From assembly GCF_900580865.1 (NCBI RefSeq), contig NZ_UTBZ01000164.1, forward strand, positions 248,001 through 312,000: DNA of 64,000 nucleotides, written 5' to 3'. The position numbers were made by a program, and so were the translations under genes. Shown one piece after another: positions 8,860 through 17,199 of this stretch; the stretch's first letter is position 1; every line of letters starts with the position of its first letter. Source of the stretch: Pseudomonas viridiflava. GTDB lineage: Bacteria; Pseudomonadota; Gammaproteobacteria; Pseudomonadales; Pseudomonadaceae. The notes beneath the pieces were generated by a model that did not search any database, was not told the DNA's origin, and saw only the letters and a list, made by a program, of their open reading frames with translations.

Positions 8860-9363
8860 TCAGGCGAAAACCCACACCAGCCCCTGCATCGCCAGCCAAG
8901 CGAACACACCGGCCAGCACGTCATCGAGCATGATCCCGACGCCGCCGTGGACATGCCGGTCAATCCAGCGGATCGGCCATGGCTTGAGAATGTCGAAGAA
9001 GCGGAACACCAGAAAACCCGCGACCAACCAGTACCAGCCTTCCGGTACCAGCCACAGGGTAATCCACATCCCGACCATTTCGTCCCAGACGATACCTTCG
9101 TGGTCGTGTACCCGCAGATCGTCGGCGACTTTGCCGCACAGCCAGAAGCCGAACAGCATGGTGATCCCGAGCATCAACCAGTAACCCCAGTCGGGCAACA
9201 TCTGCCACAACGGGATAAAGGGTAGTGCAACTAACGAACCCCACGTGCCCGGGGCTTTCGGCAAGGTGCCGGAGCCAAAGCCGAACGCGAGGAAATGCCA
9301 GGGATTGCGCCAGACCGACGGCGGAACGAATTCGGCCGGAACCTGTTTCGGGTGATCTGTCAC
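8860..9363 (-). CDS. pgpA: Phosphatidylglycerophosphatase A
   Basis: Removes the terminal phosphate of phosphatidylglycerophosphate to make phosphatidylglycerol at the inner membrane. The 167-residue protein carries the PgpA pattern: FGFGSGTLPKAPGTWGSL near the N-terminus, DDLRVHDHEGIVWDEMVGMW in the middle, and several hydrophobic segments. Its start overlaps the thiL stop by 4 nt. The thiL-pgpA pairing is conserved in gammaproteobacteria. Confidence 0.96.
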   Translation of the reverse strand: MTDHPKQVPAEFVPPSVWRNPWHFLAFGFGSGTLPKAPGTWGSLVALPFIPLWQMLPDWGYWLMLGITMLFGFWLCGKVADDLRVHDHEGIVWDEMVGMWITLWLVPEGWYWLVAGFLVFRFFDILKPWPIRWIDRHVHGGVGIMLDDVLAGVFAWLAMQGLVWVFA

Positions 9364-10325
9364 GGTGTCTCCTGAAAATGTTGATAGCCCCGGACTTGCG
9401 GGGTGATGTCGTGCCCTTCGCGGTCCAGCAAGACCACTCCCTGGCCTTCGGCTACGCGGCCGATCACATGGATTGGCCAGCCATTGGCCAGCAGCGCCGG
9501 CAACTCGACGGACGGTAGCGTAAAGGCCAGCACGTAATCATCGCCACCGCTCAGCGCGGCACGCTCGGCGCCGCGCTGACCGAGAAACGCCACTAATGCA
9601 TCCGACAGCGGTACACGCTCGCGTTCAATCTCAAGTCGCACCTTCGACGCCAGTGCGATATGACCGCAGTCGGCGAGCAGGCCATCGGAGATATCCAGCG
9701 CCGCCGTGGCTTTGCCACGCAGGGCCTGGCCGAGAGCGAGTTGCGGTTGTGGCGACCAGTAATGATCGAGCAGCGGTTGAGCGATTTGCGGCTCAGCATC
9801 ACGCTGCCCCAACACCAGCGGCAAAGCGCCGGCCGCATTGCCCAGCTCACCGCCGACACAGAGCACGTCGCCCGGCTGCGCACCGCTACGGGTCAATGCC
9901 TGACCCGCAGGTACGCGGCCAAACACGGTGACCGTCAGGCTCAACGGCCCGCGTGTGGTATCGCCGCCGACCAATGTAACGCCGCAGCTCTGCGCCATAC
10001 GGTTCAAACCGCCGGCATAGGCTTGCAGCCAATCGGCGGTCACCGTCGGTACAGTCAGGGCAAGGGTAAAGGCAACGGGCGTGGCGCCCATGGCGGCCAG
10101 ATCGCTGACCGCGACGGCCAGCGAGCGCTGACCGAGCAGAAACGGATCGCAGGGATCGGCGAAATGCACACCGGCCACCAGCGTATCGGTAGAGATCGCC
10201 AGCTGTTCCCCGGAAGGAACAGCAAGCAAAGCGCAGTCGTCGCCGATCCCCAGAGCAACGCCTTCGCCGCCCTGCGCACAGGGCGCGGCGGCGAAGAAAT
10301 TGCGGATCAGCTCAAACTCGCCCAT
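9360..10325 (-). CDS. thiL: Thiamine-monophosphate kinase
   Basis: Phosphorylates thiamine monophosphate to thiamine diphosphate using ATP, the last step of cofactor synthesis. The 321-residue protein begins MGEFELIRNFFA and has the metal-binding GIGDDCALL (residues 27-34), the SVSDLAAMG-type segment (VAVSDLAAMGATP) and the ALDISDGLLADCGH motif, which are hallmarks of the PurM/ThiL superfamily. It sits between nusB and pgpA as in other pseudomonads. Confidence 0.97.
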   Translation of the reverse strand: MGEFELIRNFFAAAPCAQGGEGVALGIGDDCALLAVPSGEQLAISTDTLVAGVHFADPCDPFLLGQRSLAVAVSDLAAMGATPVAFTLALTVPTVTADWLQAYAGGLNRMAQSCGVTLVGGDTTRGPLSLTVTVFGRVPAGQALTRSGAQPGDVLCVGGELGNAAGALPLVLGQRDAEPQIAQPLLDHYWSPQPQLALGQALRGKATAALDISDGLLADCGHIALASKVRLEIERERVPLSDALVAFLGQRGAERAALSGGDDYVLAFTLPSVELPALLANGWPIHVIGRVAEGQGVVLLDREGHDITPQVRGYQHFQETP

Positions 10326-10340
10326 GGCTGAGACAAAGAA

Positions 10341-10364
10341 TTCAAGCGCCGATCAGCGCTTGAA
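10341..10364. repeat. Hairpin at the thiL-nusB junction
   Basis: TTCAAGCGC (10341-10349) and GCGCTTGAA (10356-10364) form a perfect 9-bp stem with a 6-nt loop that includes the nusB stop codon. No U-run follows on the minus strand, so it is not a clear terminator. It may stabilise the upstream message or be coincidental. Confidence 0.45.
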
Positions 10365-10853
10365 CGCCTTCACTTCAGCTTCACGCAGGCGCGGAGCCAG
10401 CTTGTCGAGCACACCGTTGACGAACTTGTGACCGTCGGTGGAACCGTAGACTTTCGCCAGCTCGATCCCTTCGTTGATCACAACGCGGTACGGCACGTCG
10501 ACGCGCTTGAGCAGTTCCCAGGTCGAGAGGCGCAGTACGCACAGTTCAACCGGGTCGAGTTCTTCGATGGTCAGGTCCAGGCACGGTGCCAACGCAGTGT
10601 CGATCTCGGTCAGACTGGCCGGAACACCGTGCAGGATGTCGTGGAAGTAGCTGGCATCGGCGAAGGTGAAATCGTTATCGACGCGGAACTGCGCTTCGAT
10701 TTCGTTCAGCGAAGTACTCGCCATGTGGCGCTGGTACAACGCTTGCGTCGCCAGCTGACGGGCAGCGCGGCGCTTTTCACTTTTCGAAGGCTTGCCGGCG
10801 TCGGTTGGACGCGGCTCGCGCGGGTTGAAACGATCGCTTTCGTCGCTAATCAC
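10353..10853 (-). CDS. nusB: Transcription antitermination protein NusB
   Basis: Binds boxA RNA together with ribosomal protein S10 to build antitermination complexes on rRNA operons. It has 166 residues. The NusB core starts at KSEKRRAARQLATQALYQRHM after a basic ~22-residue N-terminal extension, and ends with the conserved YRVVINEGIELAKVYGSTDGHKFVNGVLDKLA. Its start overlaps the ribH stop by 4 nt. Confidence 0.97.
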   Translation of the reverse strand: MISDESDRFNPREPRPTDAGKPSKSEKRRAARQLATQALYQRHMASTSLNEIEAQFRVDNDFTFADASYFHDILHGVPASLTEIDTALAPCLDLTIEELDPVELCVLRLSTWELLKRVDVPYRVVINEGIELAKVYGSTDGHKFVNGVLDKLAPRLREAEVKAFKR

Positions 10854-11326
10854 TTGGCCTCCAACTGCGCCAGCAGGCTGACCATTTCCAGTGCGGACAG
10901 GGCAGCTTCGGCACCTTTGTTACCGGCCTTGGTGCCGGAACGTTCGATGGCTTGCTCGATGGAATCAACGGTCAGGACGCCGAAAGCGACCGGCACGCCA
11001 AACTCCATGGACACCTGGGCCAGACCCTTGGTGCACTCGCCTGCCACGTATTCGAAGTGCGGAGTACCGCCACGAATGACCGCGCCGAGGGCGATGATGG
11101 CTGCGAATTCACCTTTCTGGGCGACTTTCTGCGCTACCAGCGGGATTTCGAAGGCGCCAGGTGCGCGGATGATGGTGATGTCGCTTTCGCTCACGCCGTG
11201 GCGAACCAGGGCATCAACTGCACCGCTGACCAGGCTTTCAACCACGAAGCTGTTGAAGCGGCCCACTACCAAAGCGTAGCGGCCTTTAGGGGCGATGAAG
11301 GTACCTTCGATGGTCTTCAGGGTCAT
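10850..11326 (-). CDS. ribH: 6,7-dimethyl-8-ribityllumazine synthase
   Basis: Joins 5-amino-6-ribitylaminouracil and 3,4-dihydroxy-2-butanone 4-phosphate into lumazine, the penultimate step of riboflavin synthesis. The 158-residue protein has the family pattern VVGRFNSFVVESLVSGA, VRAPGAFEIP-type (IIRAPGAFEIPLVAQ), IALGAVIRGGTPHFEYV and GKGAEAA-type ending (NKGAEAALSALEM). It usually forms pentamers or icosahedral shells. It is downstream of ribBA, separated by a 91-nt gap with two hairpins. Confidence 0.97.
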   Translation of the reverse strand: MTLKTIEGTFIAPKGRYALVVGRFNSFVVESLVSGAVDALVRHGVSESDITIIRAPGAFEIPLVAQKVAQKGEFAAIIALGAVIRGGTPHFEYVAGECTKGLAQVSMEFGVPVAFGVLTVDSIEQAIERSGTKAGNKGAEAALSALEMVSLLAQLEAK

Positions 11327-11348
11327 TCGTCAGTTCTCTTAAAGAGCC

Positions 11349-11416
11349 GGGACGCGTCTGCTACGCGTCCCTCAGTGATTTATTTGCCGCGAATCGGAGA
11401 CCGGAAACAACCGGTC
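11349..11416 (-). promoter_or_regulatory. Two hairpins in the ribBA-ribH spacer
   Basis: GGGACGCGT/ACGCGTCCC (11349-11357 with 11363-11371; 9-bp stem, 5-nt loop) and GACCGG/CCGGTC (11399-11404 with 11411-11416; 6-nt loop) occupy the spacer. Elsewhere in this cluster genes mostly overlap or are close together. The structures could tune ribH and nusB expression or mark an RNA processing site. There is no U-run, so a strong terminator is unlikely. Confidence 0.4.
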
Positions 11417-11417
11417 A

Positions 11418-12509
11418 TTATTCGGAGGGCACGTATTCTACAACTTCCAGATCGAAACCGGATATCGCATTAAATTTCATTGGCGCAGACATCAAACGCA
11501 TTTTGCGCACACCGAGGTCACGCAGGATCTGCGAACCGGCACCGACGATGCTGTAGGTGGTCGGTTTTTTCGGCGCTGGCTGATCACCGGTTTCACGGAT
11601 GTGCGCCAGCAGCACGTCGCCATCGAGCGGGTGACCGAGCAACAGCACCACTCCGCTGCCCGCCTCGGCAACCGCTGCCATGGCGGCGCGCAGGCTCCAG
11701 CGGCCCGGTTGCTTGACCATCAACAGGTCGCGCAGCGGATCCATGTTGTGCACGCGAACCAAGGTTGGCTCTTCAGCGCAAACAGTGCCCAAAGTGAGGG
11801 CCATGTGCACGTCGCCTTCCACCGAATCACGATAGGTCACCAGGTTGAATTGGCCCAGTTCGCTGTCCAGTGGCTGCTCGGCAATCCGCTGAACGGTACG
11901 TTCATGGATCATCCGGTAGTGAATCAGGTCGGCAATGGTGCCGATCTTGATGTTGTGTTCAGCGGCGAAAGCTTCCAGTTCGGCGCGACGGGACATGGTG
12001 CCGTCGTCGTTCATCACTTCGCAGATCACTCCGCTCGGCTCGAAACCGGCCATGCGCGCGAGGTCGCAAGCGGCTTCGGTGTGACCGGCGCGAGCGAGGG
12101 TGCCGCCGGCCTGCGCCATCAGCGGGAAGATGTGGCCCGGGCTGACGATGTCTTCAGCCTTGGCGTCTTTGGCGGCCGCCGCTTGTACGGTGCGCGCACG
12201 GTCAGCAGCGGAGATGCCGGTGGTGACGCCTTCGGCGGCTTCGATCGACACGGTGAACTTGGTGCCGAAACCGGAACCGTTGCGCGGCGCCATCAACGGC
12301 AGCTTCAACAGTTCGCAGCGCTCGCGGCTCATCGGCATGCAGATCAGGCCACGGGCGTGCTTGGCCATGAAGTTGATGTGTTCGGCCTGGCAGCATTCGG
12401 CGGCCATGATCAGGTCGCCTTCGTTCTCGCGGTCTTCGTCATCCATGAGGATGACCATCTTGCCTTGGCGGATGTCTTCAACCAGTTCTTCGATGCTATT
12501 GAGCGCCAC
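11418..12509 (-). CDS. ribBA: RibBA: DHBP synthase fused to a degenerate GTP cyclohydrolase II domain
   Basis: Residues 1 to ~205 form 3,4-dihydroxy-2-butanone 4-phosphate synthase, which makes the four-carbon unit of riboflavin from ribulose 5-phosphate. The acidic metal site DDEDRENEGD is at residues 23-32, and GHTEAACDLARMAGF is present. Residues ~207-363 follow the GTP cyclohydrolase II fold, but the zinc-cysteine block (CX10CXC in RibA) is replaced by RVHNMDPLRDLL and the QEGRGIGL loop is missing. The C-terminal half is therefore very unlikely to hydrolyse GTP. The same degenerate arrangement is known in other pseudomonads. Stand-alone RibA at 7230 supplies that step. Confidence 0.95.
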   Translation of the reverse strand: MALNSIEELVEDIRQGKMVILMDDEDRENEGDLIMAAECCQAEHINFMAKHARGLICMPMSRERCELLKLPLMAPRNGSGFGTKFTVSIEAAEGVTTGISAADRARTVQAAAAKDAKAEDIVSPGHIFPLMAQAGGTLARAGHTEAACDLARMAGFEPSGVICEVMNDDGTMSRRAELEAFAAEHNIKIGTIADLIHYRMIHERTVQRIAEQPLDSELGQFNLVTYRDSVEGDVHMALTLGTVCAEEPTLVRVHNMDPLRDLLMVKQPGRWSLRAAMAAVAEAGSGVVLLLGHPLDGDVLLAHIRETGDQPAPKKPTTYSIVGAGSQILRDLGVRKMRLMSAPMKFNAISGFDLEVVEYVPSE

Positions 12510-12525
12510 AAGGCACCCCCTTCAG

Positions 12526-13191
12526 TCAGGATTTGAGGTAGCCGTTGGCGGCCAGAAAGCTTTCAGTGATCGTGCCACCAGCGCTCGACTCTGCAGCCTT
12601 GTCGCCCAAGAGCAGACGCTCCAGATAACGCGCCAGCAAGTCGACTTCCAGATTTACCCGGCGACCTGGCTTATACGACGCCATGATGGTTTCGCTCAGG
12701 GTGTGCGGAATGATCGTCAGCATGAACTCGGCGCCATCGACGGCGTTCACGGTCAGGCTGGTGCCGTCGACGGTGATCGAGCCTTTGTGGGCGATGTACT
12801 TGGCCAATTCTTTCGGCGCGCGGATGCGAAATTCCACGGCGCGGGCGTTGTCGCTGCGCGAGACGATTTCACCGACACCGTCGACATGGCCGCTGACCAG
12901 ATGCCCGCCGAGACGAGTGGTCGGGGTCAGGGCTTTTTCCAGATTGACCGGGCTGCCGCTTTTCAGGTCATTCATAGCGGTGCAATCGAGGGTTTCGCGG
13001 CTGACGTCGGCAGCAAAGCCGTCGCCCGGCAGCTCAACGGCGGTCAGGCAAACGCCGTTGACCGCGATGCTGTCGCCGAGTTTGACGTCGCTCAGGTCGA
13101 GCTTGCCGGTGGCGACATGGACCCGCACATCACCGCCCTTTGGGGTCAGTGCGCGGATACTGCCGATGGATTCGATGATGCCGGTAAACAT
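12526..13191 (-). CDS. ribE: Riboflavin synthase alpha chain
   Basis: Dismutates two lumazine molecules to riboflavin. The 221-residue protein begins MFTGIIESIGSI and contains two lumazine-binding repeats, the first with VNGVCLTAV and the second with DGTSLTVNAV, each followed by the ISRETLD or HTLSETI type segment. It lies between ribD and ribBA, as in P. aeruginosa. The gene is called ribC or ribE in different naming schemes. Confidence 0.97.
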   Translation of the reverse strand: MFTGIIESIGSIRALTPKGGDVRVHVATGKLDLSDVKLGDSIAVNGVCLTAVELPGDGFAADVSRETLDCTAMNDLKSGSPVNLEKALTPTTRLGGHLVSGHVDGVGEIVSRSDNARAVEFRIRAPKELAKYIAHKGSITVDGTSLTVNAVDGAEFMLTIIPHTLSETIMASYKPGRRVNLEVDLLARYLERLLLGDKAAESSAGGTITESFLAANGYLKS

Positions 13192-13238
13192 GGGGTTCTC
13201 CTTGAGAACTAAGCCAGCGTAATAACGATGGCCGGGAA

Positions 13239-14372
13239 TTATACGCTCGCCGAAAGGACAGGGATGGCAGTGACTCGCCAGTCATCGCCCACCGCGCGAA
13301 TTTCAGTGATTTTCAACTCGGGAGCGTCCTTCATATAGGCCAGCGGCCAGTCCAGCAGCGGACGCGCCGTAGAGCCGAGAAACTTGCCGGCGATGAAGAT
13401 CACGAACTCGTCGACCAGACCGAGCTGAGCAAAGGCGCCGGCCAAACGTGGGCCAGCCTCGACCAGCACTTCGTTGGTGCCACGGTTAGCCAGTTCGATC
13501 AGCAACTGATGCAGATCGACCTGACCATCGTCACCCGGCACGATCAGGCACTCGGGGCCGTGAGCATATTGCTCTTCGATCGCGACACAGGTGGCGACCA
13601 ACGCTGGGCCGGCCTTGAAGAACGGCGCATCCAGCGGCACCCGCAGGCGTCCATCGATCAGCACGCGCAGCGGTGGGCGACTCATGGCCAGCGCGGTTTG
13701 CTCGCTGTCCAGACCGAGTTCGTCAGCGCGAACAGTCAAGCGCGCACCATCGGCCAGCACGGTGTCGGCGCCGGTCAGCACCACGGCGGCCTGAGCGCGC
13801 AAACGCTGGACGGCCGAACGTGCTGCGGGACCGGTGATCCACTGACTCTCGCCGCTTTCCATCGCCGTGCGACCGTCGAGGCTCATGGCCAACTTGACCC
13901 GCACGAACGGCAAGCCGTGTTCCATGCGTTTCAGAAAACCTTGGTTGAGCTTGCGCGCCTCGGCTTCGAGCACACCACTTTCAGTGGCGATGCCGGCATC
14001 GGCCAGACGCTGCAAACCACGTCCGGCGACTTGCGGATTCGGATCACGCATCGCTGCCACCACTCGAGCGACACCGGCACTCACCAGCGCATCGGCACAC
14101 GGCAGTGTGCGGCCATGGTGGCTGCACGGCTCGAGGGTCACGTAAGCAGTGGCGCCCCGGGCCAGTTCACCGGCGGCGCGCAGGGCGTGAACTTCGGCGT
14201 GCGGTTCGCCGGCACGTTCATGCCAGCCTTCGCCGACGATCTGCCCGTCACGCACCACCACGCAGCCAACCCGAGGATTGGGGTGCGTGGTGTAGTGACC
14301 TTTTCGCGCCAGTTCCAGTGCGCGGGCCATGAAGTGGGCGTCGAGGATGGCCTGCTCAGCGACGGTGGTCAT
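13239..14372 (-). CDS. ribD: Bifunctional riboflavin deaminase/reductase RibD
   Basis: Deaminates diaminohydroxyphosphoribosylaminopyrimidine and then reduces the sugar with NADPH, two steps of riboflavin synthesis. The N-terminal zinc deaminase domain shows HAEVHA (H58, E60) and PCSHHGRTLPC (C83, C92). The reductase domain from about residue 150 begins FVRVKLAMSLDGRTAMESGESQWI and ends with VLVEAGPRLAGAFA. It has 377 residues, a normal length. It overlaps the nrdR stop by 4 nt. Confidence 0.97.
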   Translation of the reverse strand: MTTVAEQAILDAHFMARALELARKGHYTTHPNPRVGCVVVRDGQIVGEGWHERAGEPHAEVHALRAAGELARGATAYVTLEPCSHHGRTLPCADALVSAGVARVVAAMRDPNPQVAGRGLQRLADAGIATESGVLEAEARKLNQGFLKRMEHGLPFVRVKLAMSLDGRTAMESGESQWITGPAARSAVQRLRAQAAVVLTGADTVLADGARLTVRADELGLDSEQTALAMSRPPLRVLIDGRLRVPLDAPFFKAGPALVATCVAIEEQYAHGPECLIVPGDDGQVDLHQLLIELANRGTNEVLVEAGPRLAGAFAQLGLVDEFVIFIAGKFLGSTARPLLDWPLAYMKDAPELKITEIRAVGDDWRVTAIPVLSASV

Positions 14373-14833
14373 TCTTTCACCGGTTCGCGGGCGAGGCGGT
14401 CGATTTCTTCGCGGAATTCGTTGAGGTCCTGGAAGCGCTTGTACACCGACGCGAAGCGGATGTAGGCGACTTCATCAAGCTTCTGCAATTCGGCCATGAC
14501 CAGTTCGCCGACCACGAGGGATTTGACCTCGCGCTCGCCGGTGGCGCGCAGCTTGTGCTTGATGTGGACCAGAGAGGATTCGAGGCGCTCGACGCTCACC
14601 GGACGTTTCTCCAGGGCGCGTTGCATGCCGGCGCGGAGTTTTTCTTCGTCGAACGGTTGGCGGCTGCCGTCGGTTTTGATCAGGCGCGGCAACACCAGTT
14701 CGGCCGTCTCGAACGTCGTGAAACGTTCGCCGCAGGCCAGGCATTCACGCCGGCGGCGCACCTGTTCGCCCTCGGCGACCAGACGCGAGTCGATGACCTT
14801 GGTGTCGTTGGCACCGCAGAAGGGACAGTGCAT
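14369..14833 (-). CDS. nrdR: Transcriptional repressor NrdR
   Basis: Nucleotide-sensing repressor of ribonucleotide reductase genes. The start at 14833 (MHCPFCG) gives 154 residues, the family length; a longer frame to 14890 adds 19 residues unlike any NrdR. The zinc ribbon is C3, C6, C31, C34, and the ATP-cone domain follows (LPRLIKTDGSRQPFDEEKLRAGMQRALEKRPV). It is the first gene of nrdR-ribD-ribE-ribBA-ribH-nusB. NrdR usually binds paired NrdR boxes in front of nrd operons, none of which is here. Confidence 0.96.
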   Translation of the reverse strand: MHCPFCGANDTKVIDSRLVAEGEQVRRRRECLACGERFTTFETAELVLPRLIKTDGSRQPFDEEKLRAGMQRALEKRPVSVERLESSLVHIKHKLRATGEREVKSLVVGELVMAELQKLDEVAYIRFASVYKRFQDLNEFREEIDRLAREPVKE

Positions 14834-14961
14834 GGTGGCTGGCAACAAAAAAAGGGAGGGCCATGGTAGCGCATCCCGGTGGCAAGACAAGCCATAGGCT
14901 TTGCGGTATACAGAACGGCATGATCGTTTGATCCATGGATTTCATTTTGCCGGAGCATCCA

Positions 14962-15426
14962 ATGCCGTTACGTCCGCTCGTTTTGCTCAGTCTTTTCAGC
15001 CTGCTGGTGGCCTGTGGCAGCGATGCACCCAAGCCCCAGCCGCCGACGCCAGGCCCGGCGCCACAGCAAGCGCAGAAAAAAGCCAAAGAGGCCGCCGAGC
15101 TTGGGCCGCTGCCAGCCTTTCAACGGGAACTGAGCGGCACCCTGCAGGGCGTGCCGGCCGGTGCCGAAGTCGAACTGGCGCTGCTGGTGATTGATGAGAA
15201 GGATCGCCCGCAACAATTGCTCGCCAGTTCCAGCCTGATCGGCAACAACCAGATCCTGCCGTTCCGCCTGCGCTTCAACCCGGACGCGTTCCCGGCCGGC
15301 GCACGGGTTGAGCTGCGCGGTCGCGCCAGCCAGTCCGGCCAGTTGATCCTGCATCTGCCGTCGCAAACCATCACCCAGCCGACCACTCAGGCGTTGGGCC
15401 AACTGCAATTTGTCAAAGCACCATGA
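14962..15426 (+). CDS. YbaY-family lipoprotein
   Basis: The 154-residue protein begins with a lipoprotein signal (MPLRPLVLLSLFSLLVAC, lipidated C18, lipobox LVAC). The start at 14962 follows GGAG with good spacing; an upstream in-frame ATG at 14935 would spoil the signal. After a Pro/Ala/Lys linker (~residues 22-45) comes one YbaY-type beta domain (LSGTLQGVPAGAEVELALLVIDEKDRP). Function is unknown; the glycine at +2 fits outer-membrane sorting. Its stop overlaps the methyltransferase start by 4 nt. Confidence 0.85.
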   Translation: MPLRPLVLLSLFSLLVACGSDAPKPQPPTPGPAPQQAQKKAKEAAELGPLPAFQRELSGTLQGVPAGAEVELALLVIDEKDRPQQLLASSSLIGNNQILPFRLRFNPDAFPAGARVELRGRASQSGQLILHLPSQTITQPTTQALGQLQFVKAP

Positions 15427-16076
15427 ATGCACCGCTCGACCTGCAACAGGCGTTAGGTGAATTGCTCGGCGACGCCAGACTCAAGGTCTGTGCGTTGCCG
15501 GACACTGATTTACAGCTATGGCTGATCGATGGCGACAACATGGATCGCCAATTCAGTCAGGAAGAAATTCAGCGAATTCTGCACGAACCACCCTATTGGG
15601 GTTTCTGCTGGGCCAGTGGTTTGGCGGTGGCGCGTTATCTGGCGGAGTTTCCCGAATGGGTGCGCGGCAAGCGCGTGCTGGATTTCGGCGCCGGCTCCGG
15701 GATTGCCGGAATCGCGGCGGTCAAGGCCGGGGCTCTGGAAGTAGTGGCGTGCGATCTGGATCCGTTGGCGATTGCTGCGTGTCGGGCGAATGCCGAGCTC
15801 AATGATGTGCAGATGAGTTATTCGACGGATTTCTTTGCCGAGGCCGATCGGTTTGATCTGATTCTGGTGGCGGATGTGTTGTATGACCGGGCGAATCTGC
15901 CGTTGCTCGATGCGTTTTTGAGCCGTGGGCGCGAGGCGTTGGTGGCGGATTCGCGGGTTCGGGATTTTCGGCATCCGTTGTATCAGCGCATTGAAATGCT
16001 TGAGGCAATGACCTTGCCGGATCTGGCGGAGCCGGAAGAATTCAGACATGTCAGCCTTTACCATGCGCTGCGCTAG
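15423..16076 (+). CDS. Class I SAM-dependent methyltransferase, METTL20/ETFB-KMT-like
   Basis: A 217-residue Rossmann methyltransferase. The SAM-binding motif I is VLDFGAGSGIAG (residues 85-96), followed by the acidic motif VACDLDP. PYWGFCWASGLAVARYL just before it is characteristic of the METTL20-like protein-lysine methyltransferases, whose bacterial members modify electron transfer flavoprotein beta subunit. LVADVLYDRANLP follows motif III-IV. The ETF substrate is a family-level inference. It is coupled to the lipoprotein gene by an ATGA overlap. Confidence 0.82.
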   Translation: MNAPLDLQQALGELLGDARLKVCALPDTDLQLWLIDGDNMDRQFSQEEIQRILHEPPYWGFCWASGLAVARYLAEFPEWVRGKRVLDFGAGSGIAGIAAVKAGALEVVACDLDPLAIAACRANAELNDVQMSYSTDFFAEADRFDLILVADVLYDRANLPLLDAFLSRGREALVADSRVRDFRHPLYQRIEMLEAMTLPDLAEPEEFRHVSLYHALR

Positions 16077-16082
16077 CTAAAA

Positions 16083-16155
16083 GCTTCGCCAGCAGGCTGG
16101 CTCCCACAGGGGAACGCATTCCAAATGTGGGAGCGAGCCTGCTCGCGAAGGCGTC
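16083..16155. repeat. REP pair
   Basis: A slightly diverged minus-sense core (CTTCGCCAGCAGGCTGGCTC, 16083-16102) is paired with an intact plus-sense core TGTGGGAGCGAGCCTGCTCG (from 16125). The first arm carries compensating changes on both sides of its own palindrome (CCAGCAGGCTGG). Confidence 0.88.
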
Positions 16156-16238
16156 CTGCCAGACAACACATCTCTGCCTTCCGGCCACCCCCCGCCAAGC
16201 CGTATAGTTGCCCCATCCACGCTTTGACGAGATCCCCC

Positions 16239-17111
16239 ATGAGTGAGCAAACGCCGTACATCTTCGACGCCACGACGGCCGATTTCGACCAGTCGGTGAT
16301 CGAGGCCTCTTTCAACAAACCGGTACTGGTGGATTTCTGGGCCGAATGGTGTGCGCCGTGCAAGGCGTTGATGCCGATGCTGCAAGGTATAGCCGAGAGT
16401 TATCAGGGTGAATTGCTGCTGGCCAAGGTCAATTGCGACATCGAGCAGGACATCGTCGCCCGCTTCGGTATTCGCAGCCTGCCGACCGTTGTGCTGTTCA
16501 AGGACGGGCAACCGGTCGACGGCTTTGCCGGTGCGCAACCGGAATCCGCCGTACGCGCTCTGCTTGAGCCGCATGTGCAGATGCCGCCGCCAGCCGCAGC
16601 CGATCCGTTCGAGCAGGCTCAGGCGTTGTTCGATGACGGTCGTTACGCCGACGCCGAAGCGGCGCTGGTGGTGATGCTCAATGAAGACAACACCAATGCC
16701 AAAGCGCTGATCCTCTACGCGCGCTGCCTGACCGAACGCGGCGAGCTGGGCGAAGCGCAAACCGTGCTGGATGCGGTCAAGAGTGATGAGCACAAGGCTG
16801 CACTGGCCGGCGCCAAGGCGCAGATCAAGTTCCTCGGCCTGGCGCGTGACCTGCCGGATGCTGCTGACCTGAAAGCGCGCCTGGCGAAAGATCCGCAGGA
16901 CGATGAAGCGGTGTATCAACTGGCGATCCAGCAGCTCGCTCGCCAGCAATATGAAGCGGCGCTGGATGCACTATTGAAGCTGTTCATCCGCAACCGCAGC
17001 TACAGCGAAGGCTTGCCGCACAAAACCTTGCTGCAGGTGTTTGAGCTGCTGGGCAATGATCACCCGCTTGTCAGCGTCTACCGCCGCAAGATGTTTGCTG
17101 CACTTTATTAA
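16239..17111 (+). CDS. cnoX: Thioredoxin-like co-chaperone YbbN/CnoX
   Basis: The N-terminal ~110 residues are a thioredoxin domain with the classical WCAPC active site (C38, C41), so it should be redox active; E. coli CnoX instead has a SxxC-type site. Residues ~125-290 are TPR-like repeats (FEQAQALFDDGRYADAEAALV). The start at 16239 gives 290 residues and fits the thioredoxin N-terminus; an upstream ATG at 16125 lies inside a REP. Members protect folding clients and cooperate with GroEL under oxidative stress. Confidence 0.9.
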   Translation: MSEQTPYIFDATTADFDQSVIEASFNKPVLVDFWAEWCAPCKALMPMLQGIAESYQGELLLAKVNCDIEQDIVARFGIRSLPTVVLFKDGQPVDGFAGAQPESAVRALLEPHVQMPPPAAADPFEQAQALFDDGRYADAEAALVVMLNEDNTNAKALILYARCLTERGELGEAQTVLDAVKSDEHKAALAGAKAQIKFLGLARDLPDAADLKARLAKDPQDDEAVYQLAIQQLARQQYEAALDALLKLFIRNRSYSEGLPHKTLLQVFELLGNDHPLVSVYRRKMFAALY

Positions 17112-17196
17112 GATCAAAAGATCGCAGCCTTCGGCAGCTCCTACAGGGGTGTACTCCATTCCAATGTAGGAGCTGCCGCAGGCTGCGATCTTTTGC
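17112..17196. repeat. Second-family REP pair
   Basis: GATCAAAAGATCGCAGCC...GGCAGCTCCTACAGG (17112-17147) is followed by the inverted copy GTAGGAGCTGCCGCAGGC...GATCTTTTG (from 17166). Same family as 7981-8078 and 18311-18401. Confidence 0.88.
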
Positions 17197-17199
17197 GGT

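Noticed and set aside
11327..14960. FMN riboswitch in the riboflavin cluster
   Set aside because: No FMN-element sequence was recognised in the spacers; most junctions are overlaps or too short. The two hairpins before ribH do not resemble it.
16125..16238. Longer N-terminus of CnoX starting at 16125
   Set aside because: The extension is read through a REP element and gives a non-conserved sequence; the thioredoxin fold starts properly at 16239.
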